Counted from the first letter of the stretch, positions 18,658-28,352 are shown. The stretch is DNA of 64,000 nt from an uncultured Paracoccaceae bacterium (GCA_947496535.1 CANMDE010000002.1:248001-312000); one strand, 5' to 3'. Notes: generated by a model not told the origin, from the sequence alone. Numbers and translations are program-made.

Positions 18658-19349
18658 TCTGCGAACCTATTCTTTGTTGTTTCGTCCGTTGGGGGATACA
18701 GACCGAAAATAGACGCCCCGTTTTGCACCATTTCAAGCACAAAGTCTTCAAATATCGTCATTTGGAGCGCTTCTTCGGCTACTTCCACGGCCATGTGAGC
18801 CGGGATGCAAACCACCCCCTCGTTGTCACCGACGATGACGTCGCCGGGAAAAATTGAAACGCCGCCACAAGCAATGGCGTCATTAACGGCCACCGCATGG
18901 TGTTTAGTCAGGTTGGTCGGCGCACTGGGGCGCGAATGATAGGCAGGCATATCCAGCGCCGCGATTTCAGGTGTATCCCGAAATCCACCATCCGTGACGA
19001 TCCCCGCACAGCCCCGTGTCTGCAGCCGTGTCGCCAGAATGCAGCCGGCCGATGCGGCTGTGGCATCGCCACGCGAATCGATGACAAAGACGGCGCCGGG
19101 CGGGCACTCCTCGATCCCTTTGCGCTGCGCATTTTCGCGATCACAAAACGATTCGAGCACGTCGAGATCTTCACGCGCTGGTATGTATCTAAGCGTATAG
19201 GCCAGTCCGACCATGTTCTTGCCGGGGCTTAGCCGTTGCGGCCCCTGAAGGTAGATGTTTCGCAAGCCGCGTTTGAACATCGCGGTTGTAAGCGTTGCAG
19301 TACTTACCCGCGAAAGTGTTTTGAAAGTTTCGTCGTTCAAGTCTTTCAT
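18633..19349 (-). CDS. RraA-fold protein (possible keto-acid aldolase/decarboxylase)
   Basis: A 238-residue member of the RraA/HMG aldolase family. The family signature is clear: GDATAASAGCILATRLQTRGCAG-like core followed by the catalytic GGFRD (G-x-x-R-D places arginine and aspartate at the metal site). Members include 4-hydroxy-4-methyl-2-oxoglutarate aldolase, oxaloacetate decarboxylase and the RNase E inhibitor RraA; the family name alone does not decide. In this locus an enzyme acting on a 2-keto acid is more plausible than an RNase regulator. The ATG at 19349 is preferred to an upstream TTG at 19376. Confidence 0.7.
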   Translation of the reverse strand: MKDLNDETFKTLSRVSTATLTTAMFKRGLRNIYLQGPQRLSPGKNMVGLAYTLRYIPAREDLDVLESFCDRENAQRKGIEECPPGAVFVIDSRGDATAASAGCILATRLQTRGCAGIVTDGGFRDTPEIAALDMPAYHSRPSAPTNLTKHHAVAVNDAIACGGVSIFPGDVIVGDNEGVVCIPAHMAVEVAEEALQMTIFEDFVLEMVQNGASIFGLYPPTDETTKNRFAEWRQRNNR

Positions 19350-19794
19350 GCAGACAACGCCCTTCGCCCCGCCCAATCCGGCAATCTCTCGAATAGCATT
19401 GCTAGCCGGGGGCTAACAAATTGTCAATAATTTGTAAATTTTTGTAATAGAGAAACCAAGTAGTCCATTGTTTCAAAAGGGCAAAGAGTGTTCTTGGATA
19501 CCAGATTTTTCTTCGTTTACAACGCTTTCCAAGGATTCGCAGTGCTGGCCGAAGCTCTCTACCGACAATGGTTTTAGCAGTAGTAGATCGCATAATCCGC
19601 TGTTGATATGGGCTAAAATATCGTTCGTTTGGATCGCCAAGCCGGCCCCATCCGTACAAACAAAAGAACAAATATTTACACATTAGGCTTGACAGGTGAT
19701 AAATATTAACATCTCACTTTGCGGGCATCCGCGCACACCACCGGTCGCTGATTCATGGCGACCATTTATTATGCCGGACCAAGGGAGGAAAGTA
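19350..19794. promoter_or_regulatory. Divergent promoter region between RraA-like gene and TRAP operon
   Basis: It contains the third cluster of the shared box: ACAAATT (19416-19422) inverted to AATTTGT (19429-19435), then TTTGTAA at 19431 and again at 19441 with 10-bp spacing. Single TTTACAA/TTTACA words lie at 19516 and 19675. The AT-rich stretch around 19665-19712, with TTGACA at 19689, probably holds the TRAP promoter, but I cannot fix a -10 element. No gene is seen. Confidence 0.5.
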
Positions 19795-20790
19795 ATGTCA
19801 CTATTCAAATCAAGTAAATCGTTCATCGGCGGTGCAATCGTTGCAGCCACAGTTGTTGCAACCAGTGCTGCTGCCCAAGATGTCACATTGCGTGGCGCGA
19901 GCATGTTCGACGAAGAGCATGCGTTCACTAAAACACTTTTCAAATTTTCTGAGCTGGTCGAAGAAAACTATGACGGCGATGTCGGCTTTGATATCCGTCT
20001 GAATGGCGAGTTGGGTGTCGAAGCCGACTACCTGACATTCTTGAACCAAGGCGTCGCTGTAGATTTTGCCATCATGGCACCATCCAACATGGCAACCTTC
20101 GCCCCATCTGCTCCACTGATGGATATGCCATTCCTGTTCCGTGATCTCGACCACTGGAACGCAGTTCTGTCCAGTGATGTGCTTGCACCTCTTGAGCAGG
20201 AATTGCTCGACACTGCTGATCTGGTTGTAATCGGCTATGCTGGTGGCGGTACGCGTAACCTGATCTCAAGCGATCCTATCGGGAACATGGACGAACTGGC
20301 GGGTCACAAAATGCGCGTGATGGGTGCTCCTATTCAGGCACAAGTGTTCTCTGCCATTGGCGCGGCCCCATCTGCCATCGCCTACAACGAAGTTTATAAC
20401 GCCATCCAGACTGGCGTCGTGAACGGGCTCGAAAACGAAGCGGCCAGCATCCAGAATCTCAAGTTCTACGAAGTCGCGCCGAACATCACGTTGACCAAGC
20501 ACACGATCACTGTGCGCCCCATCGTGATGAGCGGGAAGACCTACCGCACTTTGCCGGAAGATCTTCAAGCGGCGATCATGACTGCCGGAGCCGAGGCTGG
20601 TGCATTCGGTCGTGAACTGGAATCTCGCGAAGACGGCGTGAAGCTGCAAGAGATGGCCGACGCTGGTCAAATCGAAGTCAGCGAGTTTGAAGGTCGCGAG
20701 CAGCTGCTGGAGTTGGTTGCCCCTGTGCAAGACTCCTACGCGGCTGAGCTCGACGCAACTGAGTTGCTGGACGCAATCCGCAACTTCTAA
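19795..20790 (+). CDS. TRAP transporter substrate-binding protein (DctP family)
   Basis: A 331-residue periplasmic receptor with a Sec signal (cleavage after SAAAQ, near residue 26). Family landmarks include the conserved arginine region HKMRVMGAPIQAQVF and the helix-hinge NAIQTGVVNGLENE, where R and N residues usually bind the substrate carboxylate. The ATG follows GGGAGGAAA. With the divergent RraA/GntR/kdgK genes and shared boxes, a sugar acid from alginate or pectin-like material is a reasonable ligand guess, not shown by sequence. Confidence 0.88.
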   Translation: MSLFKSSKSFIGGAIVAATVVATSAAAQDVTLRGASMFDEEHAFTKTLFKFSELVEENYDGDVGFDIRLNGELGVEADYLTFLNQGVAVDFAIMAPSNMATFAPSAPLMDMPFLFRDLDHWNAVLSSDVLAPLEQELLDTADLVVIGYAGGGTRNLISSDPIGNMDELAGHKMRVMGAPIQAQVFSAIGAAPSAIAYNEVYNAIQTGVVNGLENEAASIQNLKFYEVAPNITLTKHTITVRPIVMSGKTYRTLPEDLQAAIMTAGAEAGAFGRELESREDGVKLQEMADAGQIEVSEFEGREQLLELVAPVQDSYAAELDATELLDAIRNF

Positions 20791-20797
20791 TCCATTA

Positions 20798-20823
20798 GGG
20801 CTGGGCGCCATCGCGCCCGGCCC
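20798..20823 (+). promoter_or_regulatory. Intra-operon stem-loop after dctP
   Basis: GGGCTGGGCGC (20798-20808) pairs with GCGCCCGGCCC (20813-20823) over a CATC tetraloop: eleven pairs with one G-T. It separates the receptor gene from the two membrane genes. Confidence 0.7.
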
Positions 20824-20854
20824 ATCCCCCATTTCCCAATTTCAGGATAAATCG

Positions 20855-21352
20855 ATGGTCGGGCGTAGCTTAGAGACGTTTTGCATGGGCTTGCGCATCC
20901 TTGTGGGTGTGCTGATGGCCGCCCTGACGATCCCCGTCGCGATGCAGGTCATTTCGCGCTACACTGGGATCATCCCAGTGTATTTGTGGACCGAGGAACT
21001 AGCCACTTTCATCTTTGTATGGGTGATCATGATCGGGTCCATGGTGGCGGTCTGGGACGGGACACATTTTGACGTACATGTCATTCCGGATGCCAAGCGG
21101 CCAATTTTGATCTTGCTGCAAAAAGGTATCGTTCTGGTCCTGATTACAGTCTTTGCCGCGTTCTTCATGTGGTATGGACTCGAATACGCTGAATTCGGTT
21201 CGCGCCAGAACTCGACAATGATGCGCGCCAACAAAGCGATTACCTATATCTCTGTCCCCATTGCCGGGACCGTTTGGGCCGTATTCGCCCTTTACCGTTT
21301 GTTTGAGGCCTTCACCGCCTACCGCCAAGCCCCAACGAAAGTCACCTCATGA
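20855..21352 (+). CDS. TRAP transporter small membrane subunit (DctQ family)
   Basis: A 165-residue four-span protein that scaffolds the large subunit. The longer open frame (from 20687) overlaps dctP; the ATG at 20855 follows AGGATAA and places the first membrane span at about 9-30. The conserved region VISRYTGIIPVYLWTEELATFIFVWVIM-like (W-x-E-E motif) is typical of DctQ. Its stop overlaps the dctM start by four bases. Confidence 0.9.
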   Translation: MVGRSLETFCMGLRILVGVLMAALTIPVAMQVISRYTGIIPVYLWTEELATFIFVWVIMIGSMVAVWDGTHFDVHVIPDAKRPILILLQKGIVLVLITVFAAFFMWYGLEYAEFGSRQNSTMMRANKAITYISVPIAGTVWAVFALYRLFEAFTAYRQAPTKVTS

Positions 21353-22662
21353 TCATCGTCTCTACCGGGCTTGCCTGCTCGCTGCTTGTTGGCGGGTTTA
21401 TTCTTCTGGTCATCATACGGGTGCCCGTCGCCTTCGCCCTTGGCATCGCAACGATGCCCTTAATCATGCTGGAGCTGCGGCTGACGCCCTTCATCGTCAT
21501 TGACCGGATGTTCCAATCCTATGGGTCTTTCATCCTGCTGGCCGTGCCGTTCTTTTTGCTGGCCGCAAACTTGATGAACTCCGGCAAAATCACTGATAAG
21601 CTAATCGATCTCGCCCGCGTTCTAACTGGCTGGATGCCTGGCGGTCTGGGCCATGTGAATGTGGCAGTGTCGATGATGTTCGCGGGCATCTCTGGGTCAT
21701 CAACCGCCGACGCTGCCGGCTGCGGCAAAATCCTGATTCCCGCCATGGTGCGCGAAGGTTATGACACACGGTTCTCCATCGCGATCACCGCCTGCTCGTC
21801 GGTTATGGGTGTGATCATCCCACCCAGCATCCTGATGATCGTCTGGGGCGGCGTGATGAATATGTCAGTTGGTGCTCTATTCCTAGCTGGTGCAGTTCCC
21901 GGGCTGCTGATCGGGGCCGCACTTATGGCTACGGTGTATGGCTACGCCAAGGTCTATAACTACCCCGTTGCAATCCGCCCCACCTTTGCCGACTTCTTCA
22001 CCGCGTTCAAAGGTGCCGCGCTGGCGCTACTGACCCCGATCTTTGTCATCGGGTCTATCGTAATGGGTATCGTGACACCGACAGAAAGCGCGATTATCGC
22101 TGCCGTCTATGCGCTCATCCTCGGCATGTTCGTCTACCGGACGGTTACGGTGCGCGATCTTGGAGGCATTCTTTATGATACGGGCCGGTTTGCATCCATC
22201 TCGCTTTTCGCGATCGGGACCGCATCGGCCTTTGGTTGGTTGCTGGCCTTTTACAATGTTCCACGGCTGATCGTGGACACGATGACAGCTATGCAGTTTG
22301 GCACTTTCGGCACAGCCATCATGATTGCCGCCCTGTTCCTGTTCTTTGGCCTTTTCATTGATGCCATCCCGACAATCATCATTCTTGGCACTGTTCTGTT
22401 ACCAGTCGCCACAGCGGCCGAAATTCACCCGGTTGCTTTCGCGATCATCGGGATTGTCTCGCTGGCTTTCGGTTTGGTGACACCGCCGTACGGGTTATGT
22501 TTGCTGATCTCGGCATCCATCGGAGGGATGAACGTGTCGCAGGTTCTGCGTGACGTCGCGATCATCCTGATGCCAATGCTCGCGATCCTGATGCTGATCA
22601 TTCTATTCCCGCAGCTCGCTTTGTGGCTGCCATCCACGCTGATGCCGGACAGCTTCCGCTAG
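21349..22662 (+). CDS. TRAP transporter large membrane subunit (DctM family)
   Basis: The 437-residue ion-coupled transport channel of the TRAP system, with about twelve spans. Visible family motifs are GISGSSTADAAGCGKILIPAM near residue 103-123, IIPPSILMIVWG, GIVTPTESA (sodium-site region) and FGLVTPPYGLCL. It works with the DctP/DctQ pair above to import a carboxylate with sodium. The gene is intact and ends three bases from the convergent DUF1491 gene. Confidence 0.92.
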   Translation: MIIVSTGLACSLLVGGFILLVIIRVPVAFALGIATMPLIMLELRLTPFIVIDRMFQSYGSFILLAVPFFLLAANLMNSGKITDKLIDLARVLTGWMPGGLGHVNVAVSMMFAGISGSSTADAAGCGKILIPAMVREGYDTRFSIAITACSSVMGVIIPPSILMIVWGGVMNMSVGALFLAGAVPGLLIGAALMATVYGYAKVYNYPVAIRPTFADFFTAFKGAALALLTPIFVIGSIVMGIVTPTESAIIAAVYALILGMFVYRTVTVRDLGGILYDTGRFASISLFAIGTASAFGWLLAFYNVPRLIVDTMTAMQFGTFGTAIMIAALFLFFGLFIDAIPTIIILGTVLLPVATAAEIHPVAFAIIGIVSLAFGLVTPPYGLCLLISASIGGMNVSQVLRDVAIILMPMLAILMLIILFPQLALWLPSTLMPDSFR

Positions 22663-22665
22663 CAG

Positions 22666-22992
22666 TTATTCAAGGCCAGGTTCGTCCAGCAAGTGGCGGC
22701 CCTGGCGGTCCTCCACTTCGATCACCCAGAGGTCAGGATCAAAGCTGCGTTGTTTGGTAATTGAGGCATCGACATCCGTCTCTGACCCATCGGTCAAGAC
22801 CATCCATTTCCGCTCGCCCGTCATCAGATCAAAGCTACGCTGATAACAGACAGCCTGCCCGTCCAGCGTGTTGAGTTTGACCAATACCGCACCTGCCGTC
22901 CCGTCACCTCGACTGACCACAAAGGCAGGAATGTCGGCGAGGCGCAGACGGGTCAGATAGGCAGACACCCAAATATCAGCGGTCAACTTCAT
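22666..22992 (-). CDS. DUF1491 family protein
   Basis: A 108-residue protein of unknown function found almost only in alphaproteobacteria. It starts MKLTADIWVSAYLTRL and carries the family core AVLVKLNTLDG and the RSFDPDLWVIEVEDR C-terminal stretch. It lies ten bases after era on the same strand and is often found with era in this group, so it probably belongs to the same transcript. No catalytic motif is evident. Confidence 0.8.
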   Translation of the reverse strand: MKLTADIWVSAYLTRLRLADIPAFVVSRGDGTAGAVLVKLNTLDGQAVCYQRSFDLMTGERKWMVLTDGSETDVDASITKQRSFDPDLWVIEVEDRQGRHLLDEPGLE

Positions 22993-23001
22993 GCGTAAAG
23001 A

Positions 23002-23919
23002 TCAGGCGTTGCCATCTTTAAAATCAAGGCCCATTTCAGAGTAACGCTCGGATTCCTCTAGCCAATTTGGCCGGACCTTTACCTTGACGAATAGATGGAC
23101 GCGGCGACCAAGGAATTCTTCCAACTCCAGCCGCGCAGCTTTGCTAACGGCTTTCACCGTCTCGCCACCTTTGCCCAGCACGATCCCCTTGTGTCCGTCT
23201 CGCGCGACATAAATCAACTGGTCGATCCGGGCAGAGCCATCGGGGCGTTCTTCCCAATTTTCAGTCTCGACTGTAAGCTCGTATGGCAGTTCCTGATGAA
23301 GCCGCAGGGTCAGCTTTTCGCGGGTCATCTCGGCGGCAATCATACGCATGGGCAGATCGGCGATCTGGTCTTCGGGATAAAGAAGCGGGCCTTCGGGGAT
23401 TTGTTTGACGAGCCATGCGCGCAACATGTCGCAGCCATAGCCACGCTCGGCCGAAATCATGAAGGTTTCGGCGAAGGGGAAAGCGTCGTTCATTTCTTTA
23501 GTCAAGGCAAGCAGGACCTCTGACTTCACCTTGTCGATCTTGTTAATGGCAAGCGCGACGGGCGTCTTGCCTGCCCGCTCTTCCAGCGTTTCCAGGATAG
23601 CCTTTACCCCGTCAGTCACACCGCGATGCGCTTCGATCATCAGGACCACGACATCCGCATCGGCTGCCCCGCCCCACGCAGCGGCGACCATGGCGCGATC
23701 AAGCCTGCGGCGTGGTTTAAAAAGCCCGGGCGTGTCGATGAAAATCAACTGTGCTGCACCTTCCATCGCCACACCCCTGATGCGGGCGCGGGTGGTCTGG
23801 ACTTTGTGTGTCACGATAGACACCTTGGCCCCTACCATGCGGTTCAACAGGGTGGATTTGCCTGCGTTCGGCTCTCCGATAAGGGCGATGAAGCCCGCTT
23901 TCGTTGGGGTTTCGCTCAT
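23002..23919 (-). CDS. era: GTPase Era
   Basis: An essential 305-residue GTPase for 16S rRNA processing and 30S assembly. G1 [10 protein letters not shown]3 DTPG and G4 NKID are all present, followed by the C-terminal KH domain with [11 protein letters not shown] (about 257-267), which binds the 3' end of 16S rRNA. It overlaps the rnc stop region by four bases; the rnc-era pairing is conserved in bacteria. Confidence 0.97.
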   Translation of the reverse strand: MSETPTKAGFIALIGEPNAGKSTLLNRMVGAKVSIVTHKVQTTRARIRGVAMEGAAQLIFIDTPGLFKPRRRLDRAMVAAAWGGAADADVVVLMIEAHRGVTDGVKAILETLEERAGKTPVALAINKIDKVKSEVLLALTKEMNDAFPFAETFMISAERGYGCDMLRAWLVKQIPEGPLLYPEDQIADLPMRMIAAEMTREKLTLRLHQELPYELTVETENWEERPDGSARIDQLIYVARDGHKGIVLGKGGETVKAVSKAARLELEEFLGRRVHLFVKVKVRPNWLEESERYSEMGLDFKDGNA

Positions 23920-24596
23920 GCGGTGACTTTCTTCAGCAGGGCCGTTGCGGCGGCCTGTTCAGCTTGGCGTTTTGAGCCTGCGGTCGCCTGTTCGGAGGGA
24001 CCAGAAGCAAGACGTACTTCAATGGTGAAAATTGGCTGGTGGTCCGGCCCGGTCCGGGACACTTCAACATATTGGGGCGGGATTTCTCCCCGCGCCTGCG
24101 CCCATTCCTGCAATGCTGTTTTGGCATCACGGGCATCGTCGGCAACATTGTGAATGCGGTCCCCCCACAGCGTCAGGACAACCTCACGGGCAGCCTCAAA
24201 ACCACCATCCGAATAGACGGCAGCAATGACCGCCTCCATTGCATCGGCAAGCAAGGCTTCTTTGCGGCGCCCGCCCGATTTCATTTCAGACCGACCAAGC
24301 TTTAACACAGCGCCAAGATCAATTTGACGGGCGACATCGGCACAAGCCTCGCGCCGGACAAGCGCGTTATAGCGAGGGGCTAACAGACCTTCCGGGGCAG
24401 ACTGATCGGCCTTCAGCAAGGCGTCAGCCATCACAAGGCCAAGCACCCGATCACCCAAAAACTCCAGCCGCTGATTATCGTCCCGGTGCGGGCTAACCAT
24501 GGAGGAGTGCGTCACCGCGCGAAGCAGGAACTCGGGCGAGTTGAACCGATAGCCAAGCCTTTTGGAAAAGGCTGAGAGATCGGCAGACAGCTTCAT
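23916..24596 (-). CDS. rnc: Ribonuclease III
   Basis: A 226-residue double-stranded-RNA endonuclease for rRNA and mRNA processing. The signature [16 protein letters not shown] (about 43-58) holds the metal-binding acidic residues, a second acidic site lies in [13 protein letters not shown], and a double-stranded RNA-binding domain occupies about 155-226. Four-base overlaps with lepB upstream and era downstream indicate translational coupling. Confidence 0.97.
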   Translation of the reverse strand: MKLSADLSAFSKRLGYRFNSPEFLLRAVTHSSMVSPHRDDNQRLEFLGDRVLGLVMADALLKADQSAPEGLLAPRYNALVRREACADVARQIDLGAVLKLGRSEMKSGGRRKEALLADAMEAVIAAVYSDGGFEAAREVVLTLWGDRIHNVADDARDAKTALQEWAQARGEIPPQYVEVSRTGPDHQPIFTIEVRLASGPSEQATAGSKRQAEQAAATALLKKVTA

Positions 24597-25429
24597 TCAA
24601 GCGCCTTGAAATATCGGTCGCTGCGCCAGGTCCAAAATGCCAGCATCGACCGGCCAGACGACGAAAACATGACGCGGTCGGCACGACCGATCAGGTCTTT
24701 ACGCTCAACAAAACCAACTCCTCCGGCGTTTTGCGGAACGCGGCTGTCGGTTGAGTTATCACGATTGTCCCCCATGAAAAAGAACTCGCTTTCTGGCACG
24801 GTAAAGACACCGGTATCGTCAAGCTGACGATCACCAACATTCAAAATTGAGTGCTGAACACCATTTGGCAGAGTTTCGATCTGACGGTCTTTTATACATT
24901 CGGCCCGGACACCAACGGTGCCGTTGGCGCATTGCGGTGTAAGGCGGAATGGTCCTTGCTGCTCAAAGGTCTCAACGAATGTACCGGCATCTTCGACCTG
25001 CACCGCTTCGTCATTTATGTATAGCAAGCCATCCCGCACCTGAATGCGGTCGCCCGGTAACCCGATGAGCCGTTTGATGAAGTCCTGCCCGGTGACCGGA
25101 TGGCGGAAGACGACGATATCTCCACGCTCTGGGTCAGATCCGAAAAGCCGCTCATCGGCATCTTCAAACATGCCGCAAAAATCGTCGGCGCCAATATCCA
25201 AGCCAACCTGCGGAATGCGGATTGATGGGCAGGACGCATAGGAATAGCCATAGACCATTTTGTTGACGAACAGGAAATCGCCAATCAACAGCGTGTCTTT
25301 CATAGAGCCTGACGGAATCCAGAATGGTTGAAAGAACAAGGTCCGAAACACACCGGCGATCAGCAAGGCGTACACGATAGTTTTTATCGTTTCGACGATG
25401 CTGCCCAAGAACCCTGTTTTTTCGGACAT
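24593..25429 (-). CDS. lepB: Signal peptidase I
   Basis: A 278-residue inner-membrane serine/lysine protease that removes Sec and Tat signal peptides. One N-terminal span (about 10-28) is followed by the catalytic serine in [11 protein letters not shown] (about S41) and the general-base lysine in [12 protein letters not shown]. The [11 protein letters not shown] box near residue 220 is characteristic. It precedes rnc in the usual alphaproteobacterial order. Confidence 0.97.
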   Translation of the reverse strand: MSEKTGFLGSIVETIKTIVYALLIAGVFRTLFFQPFWIPSGSMKDTLLIGDFLFVNKMVYGYSYASCPSIRIPQVGLDIGADDFCGMFEDADERLFGSDPERGDIVVFRHPVTGQDFIKRLIGLPGDRIQVRDGLLYINDEAVQVEDAGTFVETFEQQGPFRLTPQCANGTVGVRAECIKDRQIETLPNGVQHSILNVGDRQLDDTGVFTVPESEFFFMGDNRDNSTDSRVPQNAGGVGFVERKDLIGRADRVMFSSSGRSMLAFWTWRSDRYFKALE

Positions 25430-25481
25430 TCGGCATTCCTTTATCTGGTTTCGCGCTTCATGATGGCGCGGGTCGGCACTG

Positions 25482-25883
25482 TCAAGCTAGGGGGCGTGCC
25501 TCGATGACCACAAAGGCTTGTGCCCAAGGGTGATCGTCGGTCAAAGTCACGTGAATGATGGCCTCGTGGCCCGGTGGTGTCATGCTTTCGAGCCGGTCTT
25601 TTGCCCAACCTGTTACGGCCATGACGGGTTGACCTGTCTCGAGGTTACTGACGGCCATGTCACGCCAGGAAATGCCCATGCGCAGGCCGGTGCCGAGCGC
25701 TTTGGAACAGGCTTCTTTTGCGGCCCAGCGCTTGGCGTAGGTGCCTGCGACGTCCTTGCGGCGTTCGGCTTTGCGCTGCTCGATCTCGGTAAAAACGCGG
25801 TTGCGAAAACGGTCGCCGAACCGGTCGAGCGTACCTGCAATCCGGTCGATATTGGCAAGGTCCGTGCCGATGCCGAGGATCAT
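25482..25883 (-). CDS. acpS: Holo-[acyl-carrier-protein] synthase
   Basis: A 133-residue enzyme that transfers 4'-phosphopantetheine from CoA to acyl carrier protein. It shows the two AcpS motifs: [12 protein letters not shown] at the start, with the metal-binding aspartate, and [16 protein letters not shown] with the glutamate and lysine. I take the ATG at 25883, behind AGGTGG, rather than the GTG at 25892. Confidence 0.96.
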   Translation of the reverse strand: MILGIGTDLANIDRIAGTLDRFGDRFRNRVFTEIEQRKAERRKDVAGTYAKRWAAKEACSKALGTGLRMGISWRDMAVSNLETGQPVMAVTGWAKDRLESMTPPGHEAIIHVTLTDDHPWAQAFVVIEARPLA

Positions 25884-25983
25884 GAGAACCACCTATTTGA
25901 AGGCGCCGATTTTGGTCGGACTTGCGTCGGCAAAACGTCGGGCATCAACGCCCGGTCAGGGTAAGGGTTTGTTAAGGAAAGGA

Positions 25984-26601
25984 TCACGGCGCAACCCGCG
26001 TCGTCAGAATTTTCAAACCTGCCGCACCGAAGAACAATGCAAACAATCCGTCGAACACCCATTTGAGCCGCGCGTAGCCCGCCTGCACCTTAGGGGTGGA
26101 GAACAGAATCGCGTAGCCGTGAAAGACGATTGTGCTCTGCAAGCCGACGCCCAAAATGATAATCGCAAGATAGGACCAGTCCACCCCTGCCGGTACGGCC
26201 ACCGAATAGAGCGCGCCGAAAAACAGGATCGCTTTGGGATTTGTCAGATGAAGTGCCAAACCTTTGAGGTAGGCCGCGCGCAAGGTGTCAGCCTCAACCG
26301 GTTGGAGCTTGGCTGTCTTTGCCCTCATCGCCGACTGTGCCGATTTCCATGCAAGAAAGAGCAGGTATCCAGCACCCACATAGCGCATCACTTCCAGAAA
26401 CCATGCGTTGGCCATCATCAACGCGCTAAGGCCAAGCGCCGCACTGATCGACCACATGAAAGACCCGGTCGTTACACCGGCGGCCAAGGCAAGGCCACCG
26501 CCCCGGCCCGACGACATGGACATGCCCGCAATCGACAATGTTGCGGGGCCGGGACTGGCGCTGGCGAGCAAGGATGCGATCAGGATAAGTGACAGGCTCA
26601 T
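25984..26601 (-). CDS. LysE-family exporter
   Basis: A 205-residue, six-span amino-acid or small-metabolite exporter of the LysE/RhtB family. The N-terminal ASASPGPATLSIAGMSMSSGRG is the family signature and the NPKAILFFGALY segment near residue 125 is conserved. Its start overlaps the Dabb gene by four bases. It is paralogous to the LysE gene on the other side of that gene. The substrate is unknown. Confidence 0.88.
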   Translation of the reverse strand: MSLSLILIASLLASASPGPATLSIAGMSMSSGRGGGLALAAGVTTGSFMWSISAALGLSALMMANAWFLEVMRYVGAGYLLFLAWKSAQSAMRAKTAKLQPVEADTLRAAYLKGLALHLTNPKAILFFGALYSVAVPAGVDWSYLAIIILGVGLQSTIVFHGYAILFSTPKVQAGYARLKWVFDGLFALFFGAAGLKILTTRVAP

Positions 26602-26912
26602 CGACCGACCTCCAGATCGATCACCATAATGCCTTCTACACCGCCGTCACACAGCATCAAAAGCCGTTTACCCAAGGCTTTGTGGGTCGCGTCATCAAGA
26701 TAGGCGTGTGATGTTTTTTCATCTGCGAAATGGCAAACAAAGCCATAATCATAATTTTGCGATAGGCTCTCAAAGTCGCGGTTAGGCCCGTGTTCAAATT
26801 TGGTGAACCCGGGCAGGCGATCCACCAGCATCGCGAGTTCCTGCATAATGGCTTCCAACTCTGCCGCTTCGTGGTCGGAGGAAAGCGCCAACAGAACGAT
26901 ATGTTGGATCAT
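26598..26912 (-). CDS. Dabb (stress-responsive A/B barrel) domain protein
   Basis: A 104-residue single-domain protein starting MIQHIVLLAL, with the Dabb core GFTKFEHGPNRDFES, YDYGFVCHFAD and the YLDDATHKALGKRL helix. These small dimeric alpha-beta barrels resemble monooxygenase or stress proteins; the bacterial function is largely unknown. The reading frame begins earlier (26954), but the ATG at 26912 gives the normal length. It sits between two LysE genes. Confidence 0.8.
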   Translation of the reverse strand: MIQHIVLLALSSDHEAAELEAIMQELAMLVDRLPGFTKFEHGPNRDFESLSQNYDYGFVCHFADEKTSHAYLDDATHKALGKRLLMLCDGGVEGIMVIDLEVGR

Positions 26913-26940
26913 GATTTCGCCCCTCGCCGATGGACATGTT

Positions 26941-27567
26941 TCATGATGCGACACGTGTTGTCAGGATTTTTAACCCTGCCACCCCAAAGAGCAATGCAAA
27001 CGCCCCTTCGAACCAGCGACGCATGCGCGTATAGCTTTCCACGGCCTTCCTAGATGAGAACAAAAAGGCGTAACCGACGAACACGAAAACCCCGCCGGAA
27101 TAAAGAAAGCAAAACATGAAGGCGAGGTCGGCGCCGTTGGCGTGTGGCGGTAGAGCAACGGAGTAGATCGCACCCCAGCTCAAGATCGCTTTGGGATTGG
27201 TCAGTTGCACCAAAACCCCTTTGGCGTAGATCCGCCACGGCGTGCCAGTTTGTACTTTGCCCATGAGGCCGGGTTTCGTCGAGATGGCGGAGCGAAGTGA
27301 TTTTGCGGCTAGATACATCAAATAGGCAGCCCCCGCGTAGCGCAGGACCTCAAAAACCCAAGCGTTTGCCAGCATCACCGCACTCATGCCGAGTGCCGCG
27401 GTAACACCCCACATGCCTCCGCCGGTCAGTATGCCAAAGGCAAAAATAACCCCGGCTCGCCTGCCCAGCGCCATGGAGGTGCTCGCAATCCCCAATGTCG
27501 CAGGACCTGGGCTTCCGCCTGCGAGAACCCACGCAAGCCATATTACCGCGAGTTCGAACCAGCTCAT
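26941..27567 (-). CDS. LysE-family exporter (second copy)
   Basis: A 208-residue LysE/RhtB protein with [25 protein letters not shown] near the start and [17 protein letters not shown] at about 125-141. It ends [15 protein letters not shown], almost the same C-terminus ([10 protein letters not shown]) as the neighbouring LysE, pointing to local duplication around the Dabb gene. It overlaps pdxJ by four bases. The substrate is unknown. Confidence 0.88.
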   Translation of the reverse strand: MSWFELAVIWLAWVLAGGSPGPATLGIASTSMALGRRAGVIFAFGILTGGGMWGVTAALGMSAVMLANAWVFEVLRYAGAAYLMYLAAKSLRSAISTKPGLMGKVQTGTPWRIYAKGVLVQLTNPKAILSWGAIYSVALPPHANGADLAFMFCFLYSGGVFVFVGYAFLFSSRKAVESYTRMRRWFEGAFALLFGVAGLKILTTRVAS

Positions 27568-28322
27568 CCTGCCTCCGGCGCCCGCGCCTCATCCATGATT
27601 TGCCGCATCTCGGCAATGGCTGGGCCCAGACCACGGAAAATCGCTTCCCCGATCAGGAAATGACCGATGTTGAGTTCCATGACCTGCGGTAGCGCCGCGA
27701 CCCGGCTGACGCAGCCATAGGTGAGGCCATGGCCCGCATGAACCTCTAACCCCAGATCATCGGCGAAGGCAGCCATGTCGGTCAGTTTTTGCAACTCTTC
27801 GTCGCGTTCCTTGAACCTGCCTTCTGCGTGGGCGTCGCAATAGGCGCCGGTGTGCAGTTCGATCACTTCGGCCCCGATACGGTGGGCGGCTTCAATCTGG
27901 CGCCGGTCGGCGGCGATGAAGATCGACACGCGGCAACCGACGTCGCGCAGCGGCGCGATGTAGTGGGCCAGTGAATTTTCCTCGCGCGCGACTTCGAGGC
28001 CGCCTTCGGTCGTGCGTTCCTCGCGCTTTTCGGGAACGATGCAGACCGCGTGCGGTTTGTGGCGCAGGGCGATTTTCTGCATTTCCTCCGTCGCGGCCAT
28101 TTCGAAATTGAGCGGGCCTTTCAGCGCGTCCATCAATCCTTCGATATCGGCGTCAGAGATATGGCGTCTGTCTTCGCGCAGATGGGCGGTGATGCCGTCG
28201 GCACCGGCCTCTTCTGCCATGATCGCGGCGCGAACCGGATCTGGCACGGCCCCACCGCGCGCATTTCGCACTGTCGCCACATGATCAATATTTACCCCAA
28301 GGCGGAGTTTGTGCCCGGTCAT
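27564..28322 (-). CDS. pdxJ: Pyridoxine 5'-phosphate synthase
   Basis: A 252-residue TIM-barrel enzyme closing the pyridoxine ring from 1-deoxyxylulose 5-phosphate and 3-amino-2-oxopropyl phosphate. It starts [19 protein letters not shown], the PdxJ signature, and carries HLREDRRHI, the catalytic glutamate region [10 protein letters not shown] and the HAGHGLTY phosphate loop. Length and order are normal. Confidence 0.97.
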   Translation of the reverse strand: MTGHKLRLGVNIDHVATVRNARGGAVPDPVRAAIMAEEAGADGITAHLREDRRHISDADIEGLMDALKGPLNFEMAATEEMQKIALRHKPHAVCIVPEKREERTTEGGLEVAREENSLAHYIAPLRDVGCRVSIFIAADRRQIEAAHRIGAEVIELHTGAYCDAHAEGRFKERDEELQKLTDMAAFADDLGLEVHAGHGLTYGCVSRVAALPQVMELNIGHFLIGEAIFRGLGPAIAEMRQIMDEARAPEAG

Positions 28323-28352
28323 GGGTTTTCCTTTACCGCAACGGCTATCGCG

